Assembly: GCF_003268775.1 (NCBI RefSeq)
Contig: NZ_QLSU01000010.1
Coordinates: 1-64,000, forward strand
Reading direction: 5' to 3'
DNA: 64,000 nucleotides
Source of the DNA: Paraburkholderia unamae
Lineage (GTDB): Bacteria; Pseudomonadota; Gammaproteobacteria; Burkholderiales; Burkholderiaceae
Below are positions 8,268-16,976 of the stretch, one piece after another (position 1 is the first letter of the stretch; every line of letters starts with the position of its first letter). The notes below the pieces were generated by a model. That model searched no databases, was not told where the DNA came from, and saw only the letters and a list, made by a program, of their open reading frames with translations. The position numbers and the translations under genes were made by a program.

Positions 8268-9392
8268 ATGGCAATAAATAAAGGATTCCTTAGATTATCG
8301 GCAATCTGCGCCGCCACGCTCGTCAGTGCGCCGGCCATGGCGCAGTCGTCGGTGACGCTCTACGGCGTGCTGGACGTGTTCGCCGGCTACCAGAACACGA
8401 AAATCGACGGCAAGACCACTTCACTCGCCGTGCTCGGCAACAACGGCGAAATGACGAGCCGCTGGGGCTTGCGCGGCACGGAAGATATTGGCGGCGGATA
8501 CCGCGTGAACTTCGCGCTGGAGAACGGTTTCGACCCTGGCACGGGCAAGGTGCAGAACAGCTATCGCTTCTTCGACCGCCAGGCGTGGGTGGGCGTGAGC
8601 GGCGGGTTTGGCGAGGTGCGCTTCGGACGCCAGAACACACCGATGTTCGCCTGGAGCGGCAATATGGACGCGTTCAGCGCCGCAACCTACGCCTCGGGCT
8701 ACAACAATTTCGCGAACTGGCTCGCGCGTGTCGATAACGACATTGCGTGGCTCTCGCCCAAGTTCTATGGAACGCAGGTCGAGTTGCATTACTCGGTGGG
8801 TGGGCAGCCCGGCACGCTCGCGGGCAATGCCGTCTATCAGGCAGGCGTGCAGACGACCCAGGGGCCGGTATATCTCGCATTCGCGTATCTGAACGCGGCG
8901 AACGCGACCGCTTCGAACCGCGTGCAGGAATTCATGGCGGGCGGCAATCTCGACTACGGCTGGGGCCGCATTTACATCGGCTATTTCCGCGCCAACGAGG
9001 TCATTTCAGCGTCGACGGGCAACGCGCTCAGCAACCCCGCGGGCAAATACGACCCGGCGGTGGGGCCGGTGGGCAATGTCGCGGGAGACTGGCATAGCAC
9101 CTATTCGTTCTCGGCCGATTACCGCTTCACCCCGTTTTTCAGCGTGGGCGCCGGTGCCGCCTATATCAAGGACAGTTCGTCGCTCGGCAACGACGCCCTG
9201 CAATACGGGGCGATCGTGAACTACGACCTCTCGAAAGGCACACGCCTTTACGGCACGATTTCGGAGTTGAAGAACTATGGCACCGCGCAGTTCAAGATGG
9301 CGGGCGCGAGCATTACGACGGGTTCGTTCCTGACACCCGGACCCGGCCAAAGCCAGTTCGGCGTGCAGGTCGGCATCCGGCATCTGTTCTGA
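8268..9392 (+). CDS. Gram-negative porin, Burkholderia OmpC/Opc type
   Basis: A 374-residue outer-membrane porin. A signal peptide covers about residues 1-25 with cleavage after APAMA. The mature start QSSVTLYGVLDVFAGY is the hallmark of Burkholderiales general porins. Typical features follow: SRWGLRGTEDIGGGYRVNF, the FDRQAWVGVSG and EVRFGRQNTPMF stretch near the constriction loop, and a C-terminus ending in FGVQVGIRHLF, with the final Phe needed for outer-membrane assembly. The length is normal. Passive uptake of small hydrophilic solutes is the known family role; the specific solute is unknown. No terminator was found behind it. Confidence 0.95.
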   Translation: MAINKGFLRLSAICAATLVSAPAMAQSSVTLYGVLDVFAGYQNTKIDGKTTSLAVLGNNGEMTSRWGLRGTEDIGGGYRVNFALENGFDPGTGKVQNSYRFFDRQAWVGVSGGFGEVRFGRQNTPMFAWSGNMDAFSAATYASGYNNFANWLARVDNDIAWLSPKFYGTQVELHYSVGGQPGTLAGNAVYQAGVQTTQGPVYLAFAYLNAANATASNRVQEFMAGGNLDYGWGRIYIGYFRANEVISASTGNALSNPAGKYDPAVGPVGNVAGDWHSTYSFSADYRFTPFFSVGAGAAYIKDSSSLGNDALQYGAIVNYDLSKGTRLYGTISELKNYGTAQFKMAGASITTGSFLTPGPGQSQFGVQVGIRHLF

Positions 9393-9398
9393 TCGCGG

Positions 9399-10085
9399 CT
9401 ACCCACGCGGCGCATCGAGCATCTGCCGGTGCGCCGACTCGCGGAATTCGCCCGGCGTGCAGCCCGTTTGCTTGCGGAAATAGCGGCTGAAACCCATCTG
9501 ATGGGCGATCTGCTTCGCGCTGAGCGGCGAATAGACGAGGTCGCGCTGCGCCTCGCGAATTAGATGCTCGTTGACGACCGCCGTGGGCGAATAACCGAGC
9601 GCCTCGCGGCAGGTGCGCGCGAGTTGCGCCGATGTCACCCCCAGCCGTCCGGCATAGAATTCGACCGGCTGGCGCTCGCGATAGTGCGCCGCAACGCGTT
9701 CACGAAAGCGACTCAGCAGGGCGTCGCGACGGCTGCCGCTCGCGGACGCGGGCGCTGCCGCGAAATTCCTGTTCGAGCAACGCGAAGATCGGCATCAGCA
9801 TGCTCACGCTCGCGATCAGGCCGCGCACGGGAATGACGGTGGCCCGCTGCACGACGGTAATCACGAGGGCGTCCGCATCCGATGTGAATTCGAACGCATG
9901 CACCGTTTGCGCCGGCAATAGTACGAGGCAGGGCGGGGCGAACGCGTGCGGCTCGCTCTCGATCACCACATGACCGCCGCCCCCTCGGATGTGCAAAATC
10001 TGCAATAGCGTGCCGTTCCGGTGTGCGGCGATGCGCCAGTCGTTCGGGCGGCTGCACTCGGGGATCCACTCGAAATTGAATGCGT
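9399..10085 (-). pseudogene. Decayed AraC-family regulator (PobR/HpaA-like)
   Basis: Minus-strand frames together spell an AraC-type regulator, but it is broken in three ways. The 5-prime end stops abruptly near 10085 and lacks the start. A frameshift near 9750 separates the cupin-like sensing part (LHIRGGGGHVVIESEPHAF, FALLEQEF) from the rest, which continues in another frame as ALLSRFRERVAAHYRERQ. In the DNA-binding domain, QIAHQMGFS joins directly to RYFRKQTGCTPGEF, so about six residues between two FS motifs are missing, consistent with a deletion between short direct repeats. The C-terminal domain also shows TSAQLARTCREALGYSP. It is unlikely to make an active regulator. Confidence 0.82.
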
Positions 10086-10100
10086 CCAGCCCGGGCAGTC

Positions 10101-10296
10101 GCGCCGGGTTACGTGAACACCGAACTGGTCAAGCGGCTAGCCAGCAACGGGCAGATGAACCGCGCCGCTCGGCAGGTTCGCGGCCCCCGAAGAGATTGCG
10201 CAAGGCATCGCGTTTCTGGCCTCGGATGCGGCGAGCTACATCACGGGCACGGTGCTCGACGTCGATGGTGGATGGAGCGCGTACGGCAGCGTCTAG
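10101..10296 (+). pseudogene. C-terminal fragment of a short-chain dehydrogenase/reductase, frameshifted
   Basis: Frame one reads APGYVNTELVKRLASNGQMN. A deletion with frameshift near 10160 then moves to another frame that reads PLGRFAAPEEIAQGIAFL, SDAASYITGTVLDVDGG and WSAYGSV to a TAG at 10294. These are the standard last third of an SDR enzyme. The Rossmann N-terminus and the catalytic Tyr-Lys region are absent. The fragment points away from the AraC remnant, and both have lost their 5-prime ends at the same junction (about 10086-10100), so one deletion probably removed their common promoter region. Confidence 0.82.
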
Positions 10297-10507
10297 CCTT
10301 TGAAGGGGCACGCGACATAGGCGCGCAGCGCAGCGCGATCGACGGGGCATACGTACTACGATGATCAAGGCGAGGGCGATGACGTCACTCCGATCAAGGG
10401 GCGGAACGCGCGCAATCTCTCGCCGCCACACCCCTTATCCGCGCGCCGGATCATTTCCGGCCTTTTCGCATGATTTCCGCATCTTTCCGCTCAATGCTGG
10501 AGGGAAC

Positions 10508-11545
10508 ATGAAAGCACTGGTCTACAACGGTCCGGGCAAATTCGCGCTCGAAACACGGCCGATACCCGAACTGCAAGGTCCCGGCGACGCCATCGTCAAG
10601 ATGACGAAGACGACGATCTGCGGAACCGATCTGCATATCCTCAAGGGCGACGTGCCGACCTGCGAGCCGGGCCGCATTCTCGGCCACGAAGGCGTGGGCG
10701 TCGTGCACGAAACCGGCACCGGCGTGACCGATCTGAAAGTGGGCGATCATGTGCTCGTGTCGTGCATTTCGAGCTGCGGACAATGCGAATATTGCCGCCG
10801 CGCCATGTACTCGCACTGCAAGACCGGCGGCTGGATTCTCGGCAACCGCATCGACGGCACCCAGGCCGAATATGTGCGCATTCCCCATGCGCAAACGAGC
10901 CTGTACCGCATTCCCGACGGCCTCGACGAAGCGGCGCTCGTGATGCTTTCGGACATTCTGCCCACGGGCTTCGAATGTGGCGTGCTCAACGGGAAAGTCG
11001 AGCCCGGCAGCACGGTGGCCATTGTGGGCTCGGGACCGATCGGGCTGGCCGCGCTGCTTACGGCGCAGTTTTATTCGCCCGCGCAGATCATCATGATCGA
11101 CATGGATGCCAACCGCCTGGAATGCGCGAAGCGCTTCGGCGCCACGGCGTGCGTCGATCCGCGCGCGGGTGACGCCGTCGAGGCGGTCATGAAGCTCACG
11201 GACGGCGTGGGCGTGGATTGCGCCATGGAGGCCGTCGGCGTGCCGGCGACGTTCGAACTGTGCCAGCAGATCGTGGCACCGGGCGGCGTGATTGCAAACA
11301 TCGGCGTGCATGGCGTGCCAGCGTCGATCTTTCTCGACAAGCTGTGGGACCGCAACGTGTCGATCACGACGCGGCTCGTCGATACGGTCAGCACGCCCAT
11401 GTTGCTCAAAACGGTGCGCGCCGGACGCATCGATCCGAACCGGCTGATCACGCACCGGTTCGCATTCGATGAGATGGACAAGGCGTATGAGACGTTTTCG
11501 CACGCGGCCAGCACGCAGGCGCTCAAGGTCATTGTGGAGATGTGA
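10508..11545 (+). CDS. Zinc-dependent alcohol dehydrogenase
   Basis: A 345-residue medium-chain dehydrogenase. Catalytic zinc ligands are Cys38 (ICGTD) with the His60-Glu61 pair in LGHEG. Four structural zinc cysteines lie at about 90, 93, 96 and 104 (SCGQCEYCRRAMYSHC). The NAD(P)-binding Rossmann motif is VGSGPIGLAAL near residue 185, followed by MIDMDANRLECAK, whose Asp favours NAD. The sequence suits small primary or secondary alcohols, as in Ralstonia-type alcohol dehydrogenases. An upstream in-frame start at 10361 is rejected, because the ATG at 10508 follows GGAGGGAAC and begins the conserved domain. No operon partner is visible, and AT-rich DNA follows the gene. Confidence 0.93.
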   Translation: MKALVYNGPGKFALETRPIPELQGPGDAIVKMTKTTICGTDLHILKGDVPTCEPGRILGHEGVGVVHETGTGVTDLKVGDHVLVSCISSCGQCEYCRRAMYSHCKTGGWILGNRIDGTQAEYVRIPHAQTSLYRIPDGLDEAALVMLSDILPTGFECGVLNGKVEPGSTVAIVGSGPIGLAALLTAQFYSPAQIIMIDMDANRLECAKRFGATACVDPRAGDAVEAVMKLTDGVGVDCAMEAVGVPATFELCQQIVAPGGVIANIGVHGVPASIFLDKLWDRNVSITTRLVDTVSTPMLLKTVRAGRIDPNRLITHRFAFDEMDKAYETFSHAASTQALKVIVEM

Positions 11546-11701
11546 GGCGGGGTTTGATCGATGTTTAAAAACGTCTCAAAAAAGTTCGCTAATTTGTCTT
11601 ATGTTAAATACGAAAAATAGACATCGATAACCCGCCAAACCGGCCCGCGCCCCAACCAGCCGGCCTCGACCCGATTGTCGAGACCGGCTGTGCGCGCCAC
11701 A

Positions 11702-12298
11702 TTACCGCGGCGCCGTCACCACGACGTACTGAACCTCCGTGCCGACATACGTCGGCTGATACCACGTCGATCCACACTGCTCATACGCCACGCCGTCGAT
11801 CACGACCGTCGCGCACGACGGCGGCAACGTCGCGACCATGGAACCGACCACGGCAGCCGTCACGCCCACGGTCACGGCGGCTGCCACCGGGTCGACATAC
11901 CAACCTCCGCCCCAATAGCCTGGAGGCGGCGGAGGCGGCCCGGGTGGATGAGGACCGGGCGCGGGCGGCGGCCCTGGAGGCGGCCCGGGCGGATGCGGTC
12001 CAGGACCGGGGCCTGGCCCAGGTCCCGGCGGCGGCCCCGGTGGATGCGGTCCTGGCGCCGGCCCAGGGCCCGGCGGACGCGGACCGGGCGTCGGCCCCGG
12101 TGGCGGCCCGCCATGAAACTGCTCGCCGCCGCCGTTGAATCCGGGGCGTCCGTGAAACCCTCCGCCGCCAAAACCTCCCCCCATCGGATGAATGCTCGTG
12201 CGCGCCATGCCGCGAAACGCGAGCGCCTCGGGCGCTGCCGCGGCCAACGCCACGACGATGCCGGCCGCAATGACTTGCTGCGTGCGCTTGATCGTCAT
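11702..12298 (-). CDS. Secreted Pro/Gly-rich protein with conserved C-terminal domain
   Basis: A 198-residue exported protein. The signal peptide is about residues 1-27 (VVALAAAAPEALA). The middle (about 65-125) is a low-complexity tract of PPGP, GPHPPGP and PPPPPP units. A short hydrophobic Val/Ala segment follows, and then a conserved end with two cysteines (LPPSCATVVIDGVAYEQC) and a Tyr/Val-rich tail (YVGTEVQYVVV). Such tails occur in small surface or periplasmic proteins of proteobacteria; no function is known to me. The start codon overlaps the stop of the upstream lipoprotein gene (ATGA), so the two are coupled. The repeat tract may vary in length between strains. Confidence 0.82.
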   Translation of the reverse strand: MTIKRTQQVIAAGIVVALAAAAPEALAFRGMARTSIHPMGGGFGGGGFHGRPGFNGGGEQFHGGPPPGPTPGPRPPGPGPAPGPHPPGPPPGPGPGPGPGPHPPGPPPGPPPAPGPHPPGPPPPPPGYWGGGWYVDPVAAAVTVGVTAAVVGSMVATLPPSCATVVIDGVAYEQCGSTWYQPTYVGTEVQYVVVTAPR

Positions 12299-13170
12299 TG
12301 AGCCTCCTCGAACGAAGGCCGTGCGGCCGCCGGCTTGAGCTCGATCTGCTTCGCGCCGGCTTGCGGATGAAACACGAACGTCGACGCCACGAAGGCCGGA
12401 GCCAGATTCCAGTGGTAGGTCACCTCATGACGGGGCCGCGTAGGCTGGGTCGTATCGGTGATCACCATGTGGCACGGCAGCGGGCGCTTGCCCTGCTCGA
12501 TCCACAGTTCCCAGTCGGCGCCCGGCTGCTGATACGCGTAATGCGTGCACCAGCGCGTATCGACCTTCTCCACGCCGAGCACCTGCGCCGAGGTAATCGC
12601 CGCGTTGTCGTCCTTGCCGTTGCCCCAATAGAACAGATCCGCGAGCGGTGCTTCGATGTGCCAGGTATTCGCGAGTTCGCGCACGAGGCCATCGAGCGTT
12701 GGCGGCGCGTCGTTGCGTGTGTAGTAGCCCTTCTTCTGGTTGAAGATCGTGAAATGACGCCCGTCGTAGACGAGGCCGCGCACATTGCCGTTGCCGGTCA
12801 CCTCGGCGCGCATGCGGTCGGGCCGCTTGACCTTGAGCATCGTGTGGCGCAGCAGCGCGGCATTCTGGCCGTTGTCGAGCACGACGTCGGTCGAGGTGTC
12901 CGCGCTGACCTCGAATTGATGCAGCGTGCGCAGATAAGCACCCATGGCGTCGAGCGCGTCGGTGGCCTGTGCGTCGACGGCCGGTGGCGCACTCGCGGCC
13001 GCCGCCCCGCTCGCCCCACTGTCGAGATCGGCGAGCGGCGACGGGACGTTCGATTGCACGGGCGCATGCCCGGCATTTTGCGGATGCGCGCAGCCGGCGA
13101 GCACGGCAGCTGCGCAGAGCGACACGGCGAGCGTGGCGGGAATGACTCCAGGAAAGACTCTTTTCTTCAC
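12295..13170 (-). CDS. DUF2092-family lipoprotein
   Basis: A 291-residue envelope protein starting at GTG, which follows AGGAGACGCC. The longer frame to 13299 lacks such a site. The signal peptide ends in a lipobox (AAVLAGCAHP) with Cys at about residue 27. The body carries the features of the DUF2092 family: ALDAMGAYLRTLHQFEVS, a beta-rich domain with RPDRMRAEVTGNGNVRGLVYDG and FTIFNQKKGYYT, and a late WELWIEQGKRPLPCHMVIT. The fold is likely related to LolA/LolB-type lipid carriers, but no activity is established. It forms a two-gene unit with the secreted Pro/Gly-rich protein through a four-base overlap. Confidence 0.87.
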   Translation of the reverse strand: MKKRVFPGVIPATLAVSLCAAAVLAGCAHPQNAGHAPVQSNVPSPLADLDSGASGAAAASAPPAVDAQATDALDAMGAYLRTLHQFEVSADTSTDVVLDNGQNAALLRHTMLKVKRPDRMRAEVTGNGNVRGLVYDGRHFTIFNQKKGYYTRNDAPPTLDGLVRELANTWHIEAPLADLFYWGNGKDDNAAITSAQVLGVEKVDTRWCTHYAYQQPGADWELWIEQGKRPLPCHMVITDTTQPTRPRHEVTYHWNLAPAFVASTFVFHPQAGAKQIELKPAAARPSFEEAQ

Positions 13171-13321
13171 GGCGTCTCCTTGGCGAACACGGACGACTCG
13201 ATCGAGCTTACCAGCGATGCGGCCCCGCATGCCGCGAACCCGCCCTTCCTCGCTGCGCGGGCTCAGTAAAAGCCCTGGTCGGTTCGCGCATCGCCACACA
13301 GTATCATCGAGCCATTATTTT

Positions 13322-13334
13322 AGAACGACGTTCT
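13322..13334. promoter_or_regulatory. Palindromic operator upstream of the MFS/CoA-transferase operon
   Basis: AGAACGACGTTCT is a perfect 13-bp palindrome with one central base, and a further half-like site AGAACGTCGG lies at 13342-13351. It lies 60 bases before the MFS start in an AT-richer gap. The form suits an IclR-family regulator, and one is encoded at the far end of this operon (16977-17753). The link is inferred. Confidence 0.6.
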
Positions 13335-13394
13335 GTTAGATAGAACGTCGGAGAACAACAAATCTCAGCCAAACAGAGAGTCCAGGAGAGTCCG

Positions 13395-14834
13395 ATGTCC
13401 AGCCTGCCAGTCGAAGCGACAAGCGAGTCGCTCCGGGGTTATGCCGCCGCCAACGCCAGCGCGGCTGAGATCAACGCGCGCATCGACCGCCTGCCGGCCA
13501 CGCGCACCATCTGGACGCTCGTGCTCCTGCTCGCCATGGGCGGCTGGTTCGAGTTCTACGATCTGTTCTTCACGGCTTATGTGGGGCCGGGTCTCGTCAA
13601 AAGCGGTCTCTACTCGACCACCACGGCCTCGTTCTTCGGTTTTTCCGGGCTGGGCGCTTTCGTGGCGGCCTCGTTTGCGGGGCTTTTCATCGGCACGTTC
13701 TGCCTGACCGGACTTGCCGACCGCTACGGCCGACGCACGATGTTTACGGCCTCGCTGCTCTGGTATTCGGTCGCCACCTGCATCATGGCCTTGCAGACGA
13801 GCGCGCCCTCCATCAACCTGTGGCGGCTCATCGCGGGCATTGGCGTGGGGGTCGAACTCGTCACCATCGATACCTACGTGAGCGAGCTCGTGCCCAAGCA
13901 CATGCGCGGGCGCGCATTCGCGTTCGTGCATCTCGTGCAATACACGGCCGTGCCCGCTGTCGCGCTGCTCGCCTGGTGGTTCGTGCCGCGCGCGCCGCTC
14001 GGCTTCGACGGCTGGCGCTGGGTCGTGATGTTCGGCGCGTTGGGCGCGCTCATCGCGTGGGCCATTCGCCGCCGCGTGCCCGAAAGCGCACGCTGGCTTG
14101 CCCAGCGCGGGCGTACCGAAGAAGCCGCGGGCGTGCTCGCGAAACTCGAAGCGAAGATCGAGGCGCAGTACGGCCGCCCTCTGCCCGCGCCCGCCGTGGA
14201 GCCCGCCGCGCCGCAAGCCACGACCAAGGCGCGTTTCGCCGAAATCTGGCAGCCGCCTTACCGCCGCCGCACGATCACGCTGCTCGTGTTCAACCTCTTT
14301 CAGGCCATCGGCTTCTATGGCTTCGCCTCGTGGGTGCCGACCCTGCTCGTTTCGAAGGGCGTCACGGTCACGCACAGCCTGCTCTACTCGTTCGTGATCG
14401 CCGCGTCCAATCCGTTCGGCCCGCTCCTCGGCATGGTCATTGCCGATCGCATCGAACGCAAGACGCTCGTCGTGCTCTCCGCGCTCGCCATCGCCGTGTG
14501 CGGCACGCTGTTCGCCATGCAGACCACGGCCGCCATGCTCATGTTCCTCGGCGTGCTCATCACGCTTGGCGGCACGCTGCTTTCGGTCGGCTATCACGCG
14601 TATCAGGTCGAGCTTTTCCCCACGCGCATGCGCGCCACGGCCGTGGGCTTCGTCTACTCGATGTCGCGCCTCTCCGCCATGTTCTCGGGCTTCATGATTG
14701 CGTTCGCCCTGCGTCACTTCGGTGTGCCAGGCGTCTTCGCACTCATCACCGGCGCAATGATCGTGGTGATGGCGGCCATCGGCATCTTCGGGCCGCGCAC
14801 GAAAAATCGCGCGCTCGACGATATCTCCCGTTAA
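13395..14834 (+). CDS. MFS transporter, metabolite:proton symporter type
   Basis: A 479-residue 12-helix carrier of the major facilitator superfamily. The N-terminal cytosolic part of about 38 residues leads into the first helix with GGWFEFYDLFFTAYV, a form shared with organic-acid carriers. Motif A is seen as GLADRYGRRTMF after helix 2. A long central loop (about 230-275) separates the two halves. The start follows AGGAGAG. It is the first gene of a likely operon with a CoA-transferase (24 bases downstream) and a citrate-synthase-like lyase, so the probable cargo is a carboxylic acid that is then activated and cleaved. The exact substrate cannot be read from the sequence. Confidence 0.9.
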   Translation: MSSLPVEATSESLRGYAAANASAAEINARIDRLPATRTIWTLVLLLAMGGWFEFYDLFFTAYVGPGLVKSGLYSTTTASFFGFSGLGAFVAASFAGLFIGTFCLTGLADRYGRRTMFTASLLWYSVATCIMALQTSAPSINLWRLIAGIGVGVELVTIDTYVSELVPKHMRGRAFAFVHLVQYTAVPAVALLAWWFVPRAPLGFDGWRWVVMFGALGALIAWAIRRRVPESARWLAQRGRTEEAAGVLAKLEAKIEAQYGRPLPAPAVEPAAPQATTKARFAEIWQPPYRRRTITLLVFNLFQAIGFYGFASWVPTLLVSKGVTVTHSLLYSFVIAASNPFGPLLGMVIADRIERKTLVVLSALAIAVCGTLFAMQTTAAMLMFLGVLITLGGTLLSVGYHAYQVELFPTRMRATAVGFVYSMSRLSAMFSGFMIAFALRHFGVPGVFALITGAMIVVMAAIGIFGPRTKNRALDDISR

Positions 14835-14858
14835 TCCTTTATTTTCGAGGCTGCAAAC

Positions 14859-16055
14859 ATGCTCCCGTTAGCCGGCGTGCGCGTCCTGGATCTGTCGAAT
14901 GTGCTCGCGGGTCCGTTCTGCGCCTATCAACTTGCGCTCTTCGGCGCCGAAGTCACCAAGGTCGAGCATCCTGAAGGCGGCGATCTCGCGCGGCGTCTCG
15001 GCGCAGACAAGGACGCCGCCGCGCGCAACATGGGCGCATCGTTCGTGGCCGTGAACGCGGGCAAGCGCTCGGTCACGCTGAACCTGAAAGAACCGCGCGG
15101 CAAAGCCATTCTGCTCGATCTCGTTCGCGACGCCGACGTACTCGTCGAGAACTTCCGGCCCGGCGTGATGGATCGCCTCGGCCTTGGCTACGATCAGCTA
15201 TCCGAAGTGAATCCGGCGCTCGTCTACTGCGCGATTTCCGGCTTCGGCGACGAAGGCGAGCTTTCGAGCCGTCCCGCCTATGACCAGATCATCCAGGGCA
15301 TGTCGGGCGTGATGAGCGTGACGGGCGACGCGCTGAGCGCGCCGCTGCGCGTGGGCTATCCCGTCTCCGATACAGTGGGCGGCCTCACCGCCGCGTTCGG
15401 CATTTGCGCGGCGCTCGTCGATGCGCGCACGAGCGGGCGCGGCCGGCGGCTCGACGTGTCGATGCTCGAAGCCACGCTCGCGACCATGGGCTGGGTCGTG
15501 TCGAATTACCTGAACGCGGGTGTCGAGCCCGCGCCGATGGGCAACGAAAACTTCACGGCCGCGCCCTCCGGCACCTTCCGCACCGGCTCGGGCCTGCTCA
15601 ACATCGCCGCGAACGAAACGCGCCAGTTCGACAGTCTGTGCGACGTGATCGGCCGCCCCGACCTGCCCCGCGACGAACGCTTCGCCGCGCGCCATACGCG
15701 CAAGCAGTATCGCGCCGAACTCAAGGCCGAGATCGAGACCGCGCTCGCACAAGACAGCGCGGCGAACTGGGAAACGCGCCTGCTCGCGCGCGGCGTGCCC
15801 GTTGGCCGCGTGCTCTCGGTGCCGGAAATTCTCGCGCACCCGCATCTCGCCGAACGGCGTTTCGTGCGCGAGTTCGACGCCGCGCACGGCGAAGCGGCCC
15901 AGCGCGTGACACGCGCGGGACTGCGTCTGGCCGACGCCGACGCGGCCCCCGCCACGCCCGCGCCCACGCTCGGTGCCCACACGCGCGAAACGCTCGCCCA
16001 ACTCGGCTTCGACGCCGCCCAAATCGACACGCTGCACCACGACGGAGTGATCTGA
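14859..16055 (+). CDS. CaiB/BaiF family class III CoA-transferase
   Basis: A 398-residue family III CoA-transferase, which moves CoA from one acyl-CoA to a carboxylic acid. The start LAGVRVLDLSNVLAGPF and the motif ENFRPGVMDRLGLGY are typical. The catalytic aspartate should be Asp171 in YPVSDTVGGL, the position of the nucleophile that forms the acyl anhydride in formyl-CoA transferase. The protein ends one base before the next start codon, so it is tightly coupled with the lyase gene. Together they would first form and then cleave a CoA ester of an acid such as citrate, citramalate or a relative. The acid is inferred only from the partner enzyme. Confidence 0.92.
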   Translation: MLPLAGVRVLDLSNVLAGPFCAYQLALFGAEVTKVEHPEGGDLARRLGADKDAAARNMGASFVAVNAGKRSVTLNLKEPRGKAILLDLVRDADVLVENFRPGVMDRLGLGYDQLSEVNPALVYCAISGFGDEGELSSRPAYDQIIQGMSGVMSVTGDALSAPLRVGYPVSDTVGGLTAAFGICAALVDARTSGRGRRLDVSMLEATLATMGWVVSNYLNAGVEPAPMGNENFTAAPSGTFRTGSGLLNIAANETRQFDSLCDVIGRPDLPRDERFAARHTRKQYRAELKAEIETALAQDSAANWETRLLARGVPVGRVLSVPEILAHPHLAERRFVREFDAAHGEAAQRVTRAGLRLADADAAPATPAPTLGAHTRETLAQLGFDAAQIDTLHHDGVI

Positions 16056-16056
16056 C

Positions 16057-16914
16057 ATGCCGACGACGAACCCCGCCACCGCCGCTCCCGCAACTCCCGA
16101 TCTGGCCGCCCTGTGCGCGGACTACTGGAGCACCTCGATCATCGACATCCATCCGGGCTCCATCAAGGTGCGCGGCTATCCGATCCAGGAGCTGATCGGC
16201 AATGTGAGCTTCCCGCAGATGATCTGGCTGATGCTGCGCGGCGAGCTACCCGGCGACGACGAGGCCACGCTGCTCGAAGCGGCGCTCGTGGCCTCGGTGG
16301 ACCACGGCCCGCACGCGCCTTCGATTGCGATTTCGCGCATGGCCACGAGTTGCGGACTGCCGATCAATGGCGCGATGGCCTCGGCGCTCAACGCGCTCGA
16401 CGACGTGCACGGCGGCGCGGGCCAGCAGGCGGTCGAGCTTTACGCCGACATCGCGGCGCGCATCGTGGCGGGCAGCACGCTCGAGGCCGCCGTGGAAGCC
16501 GGCGTTGATGAGTTCATCGCCGTGCACGGCAAGTATCTGCCCGGCTTCGGTCATCGCTTTCATCCCGTCGATCCGCGCGCCGGGCGGCTGCTCGCGCTCG
16601 TCGACGCACGCGTGGCGTCCGGCACGATCAAGGGCCGCTACGCGGCGATCGCGCGCGGTATCGAAGCGCTGCTGAAAAAACGCAAAGACCGGCCTGTGCC
16701 GATGAACATCGACGGCGTGACGGCTGTTATTTACGCGGAACTGGGCTTCGCGCCGGAACTGGCGCGCGGCGTGTTCTGCCTCGCTCGCGCCGTGGGCATA
16801 CTCGCGCATGCGTGGGAGCAGCGCGGGCGCGGCGAGCGCAACAAAGGGCCCATGCCGCGGCAGATTCCCTACGCCTATACCGGTGCGCCGGAGCGCCATC
16901 TCGACAAGTCTTGA
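16057..16914 (+). CDS. Citrate-synthase-like citryl-CoA lyase
   Basis: A 285-residue short member of the citrate synthase fold, lacking the N-terminal part of true citrate synthases (about 430 residues). The three catalytic positions seem kept: His118 in DDVHGGAG, His166 in GFGHRFHP and Asp219 in PMNIDGVT. Short stand-alone proteins of this kind are annotated as citryl-CoA lyases, cleaving citryl-CoA to acetyl-CoA and oxaloacetate; related bond cleavage of other 3-hydroxy-acyl-CoAs is possible. Its start is one base after the CoA-transferase stop. The order transporter, transferase, lyase supports a degradative role rather than synthesis. The true substrate is open. Confidence 0.87.
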   Translation: MPTTNPATAAPATPDLAALCADYWSTSIIDIHPGSIKVRGYPIQELIGNVSFPQMIWLMLRGELPGDDEATLLEAALVASVDHGPHAPSIAISRMATSCGLPINGAMASALNALDDVHGGAGQQAVELYADIAARIVAGSTLEAAVEAGVDEFIAVHGKYLPGFGHRFHPVDPRAGRLLALVDARVASGTIKGRYAAIARGIEALLKKRKDRPVPMNIDGVTAVIYAELGFAPELARGVFCLARAVGILAHAWEQRGRGERNKGPMPRQIPYAYTGAPERHLDKS

Positions 16915-16976
16915 GCGCCGCGCCGTGAAGGAGCCCGCGTGCAAGCGCCGCCCGGCCCTCCCCGCCGCGCGCGGCC

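Noticed and set aside
11658..11690. Imperfect hairpin downstream of the alcohol dehydrogenase gene
   Set aside because: The stem has a bulge and no T-run follows on the plus strand, so I do not call it a terminator.
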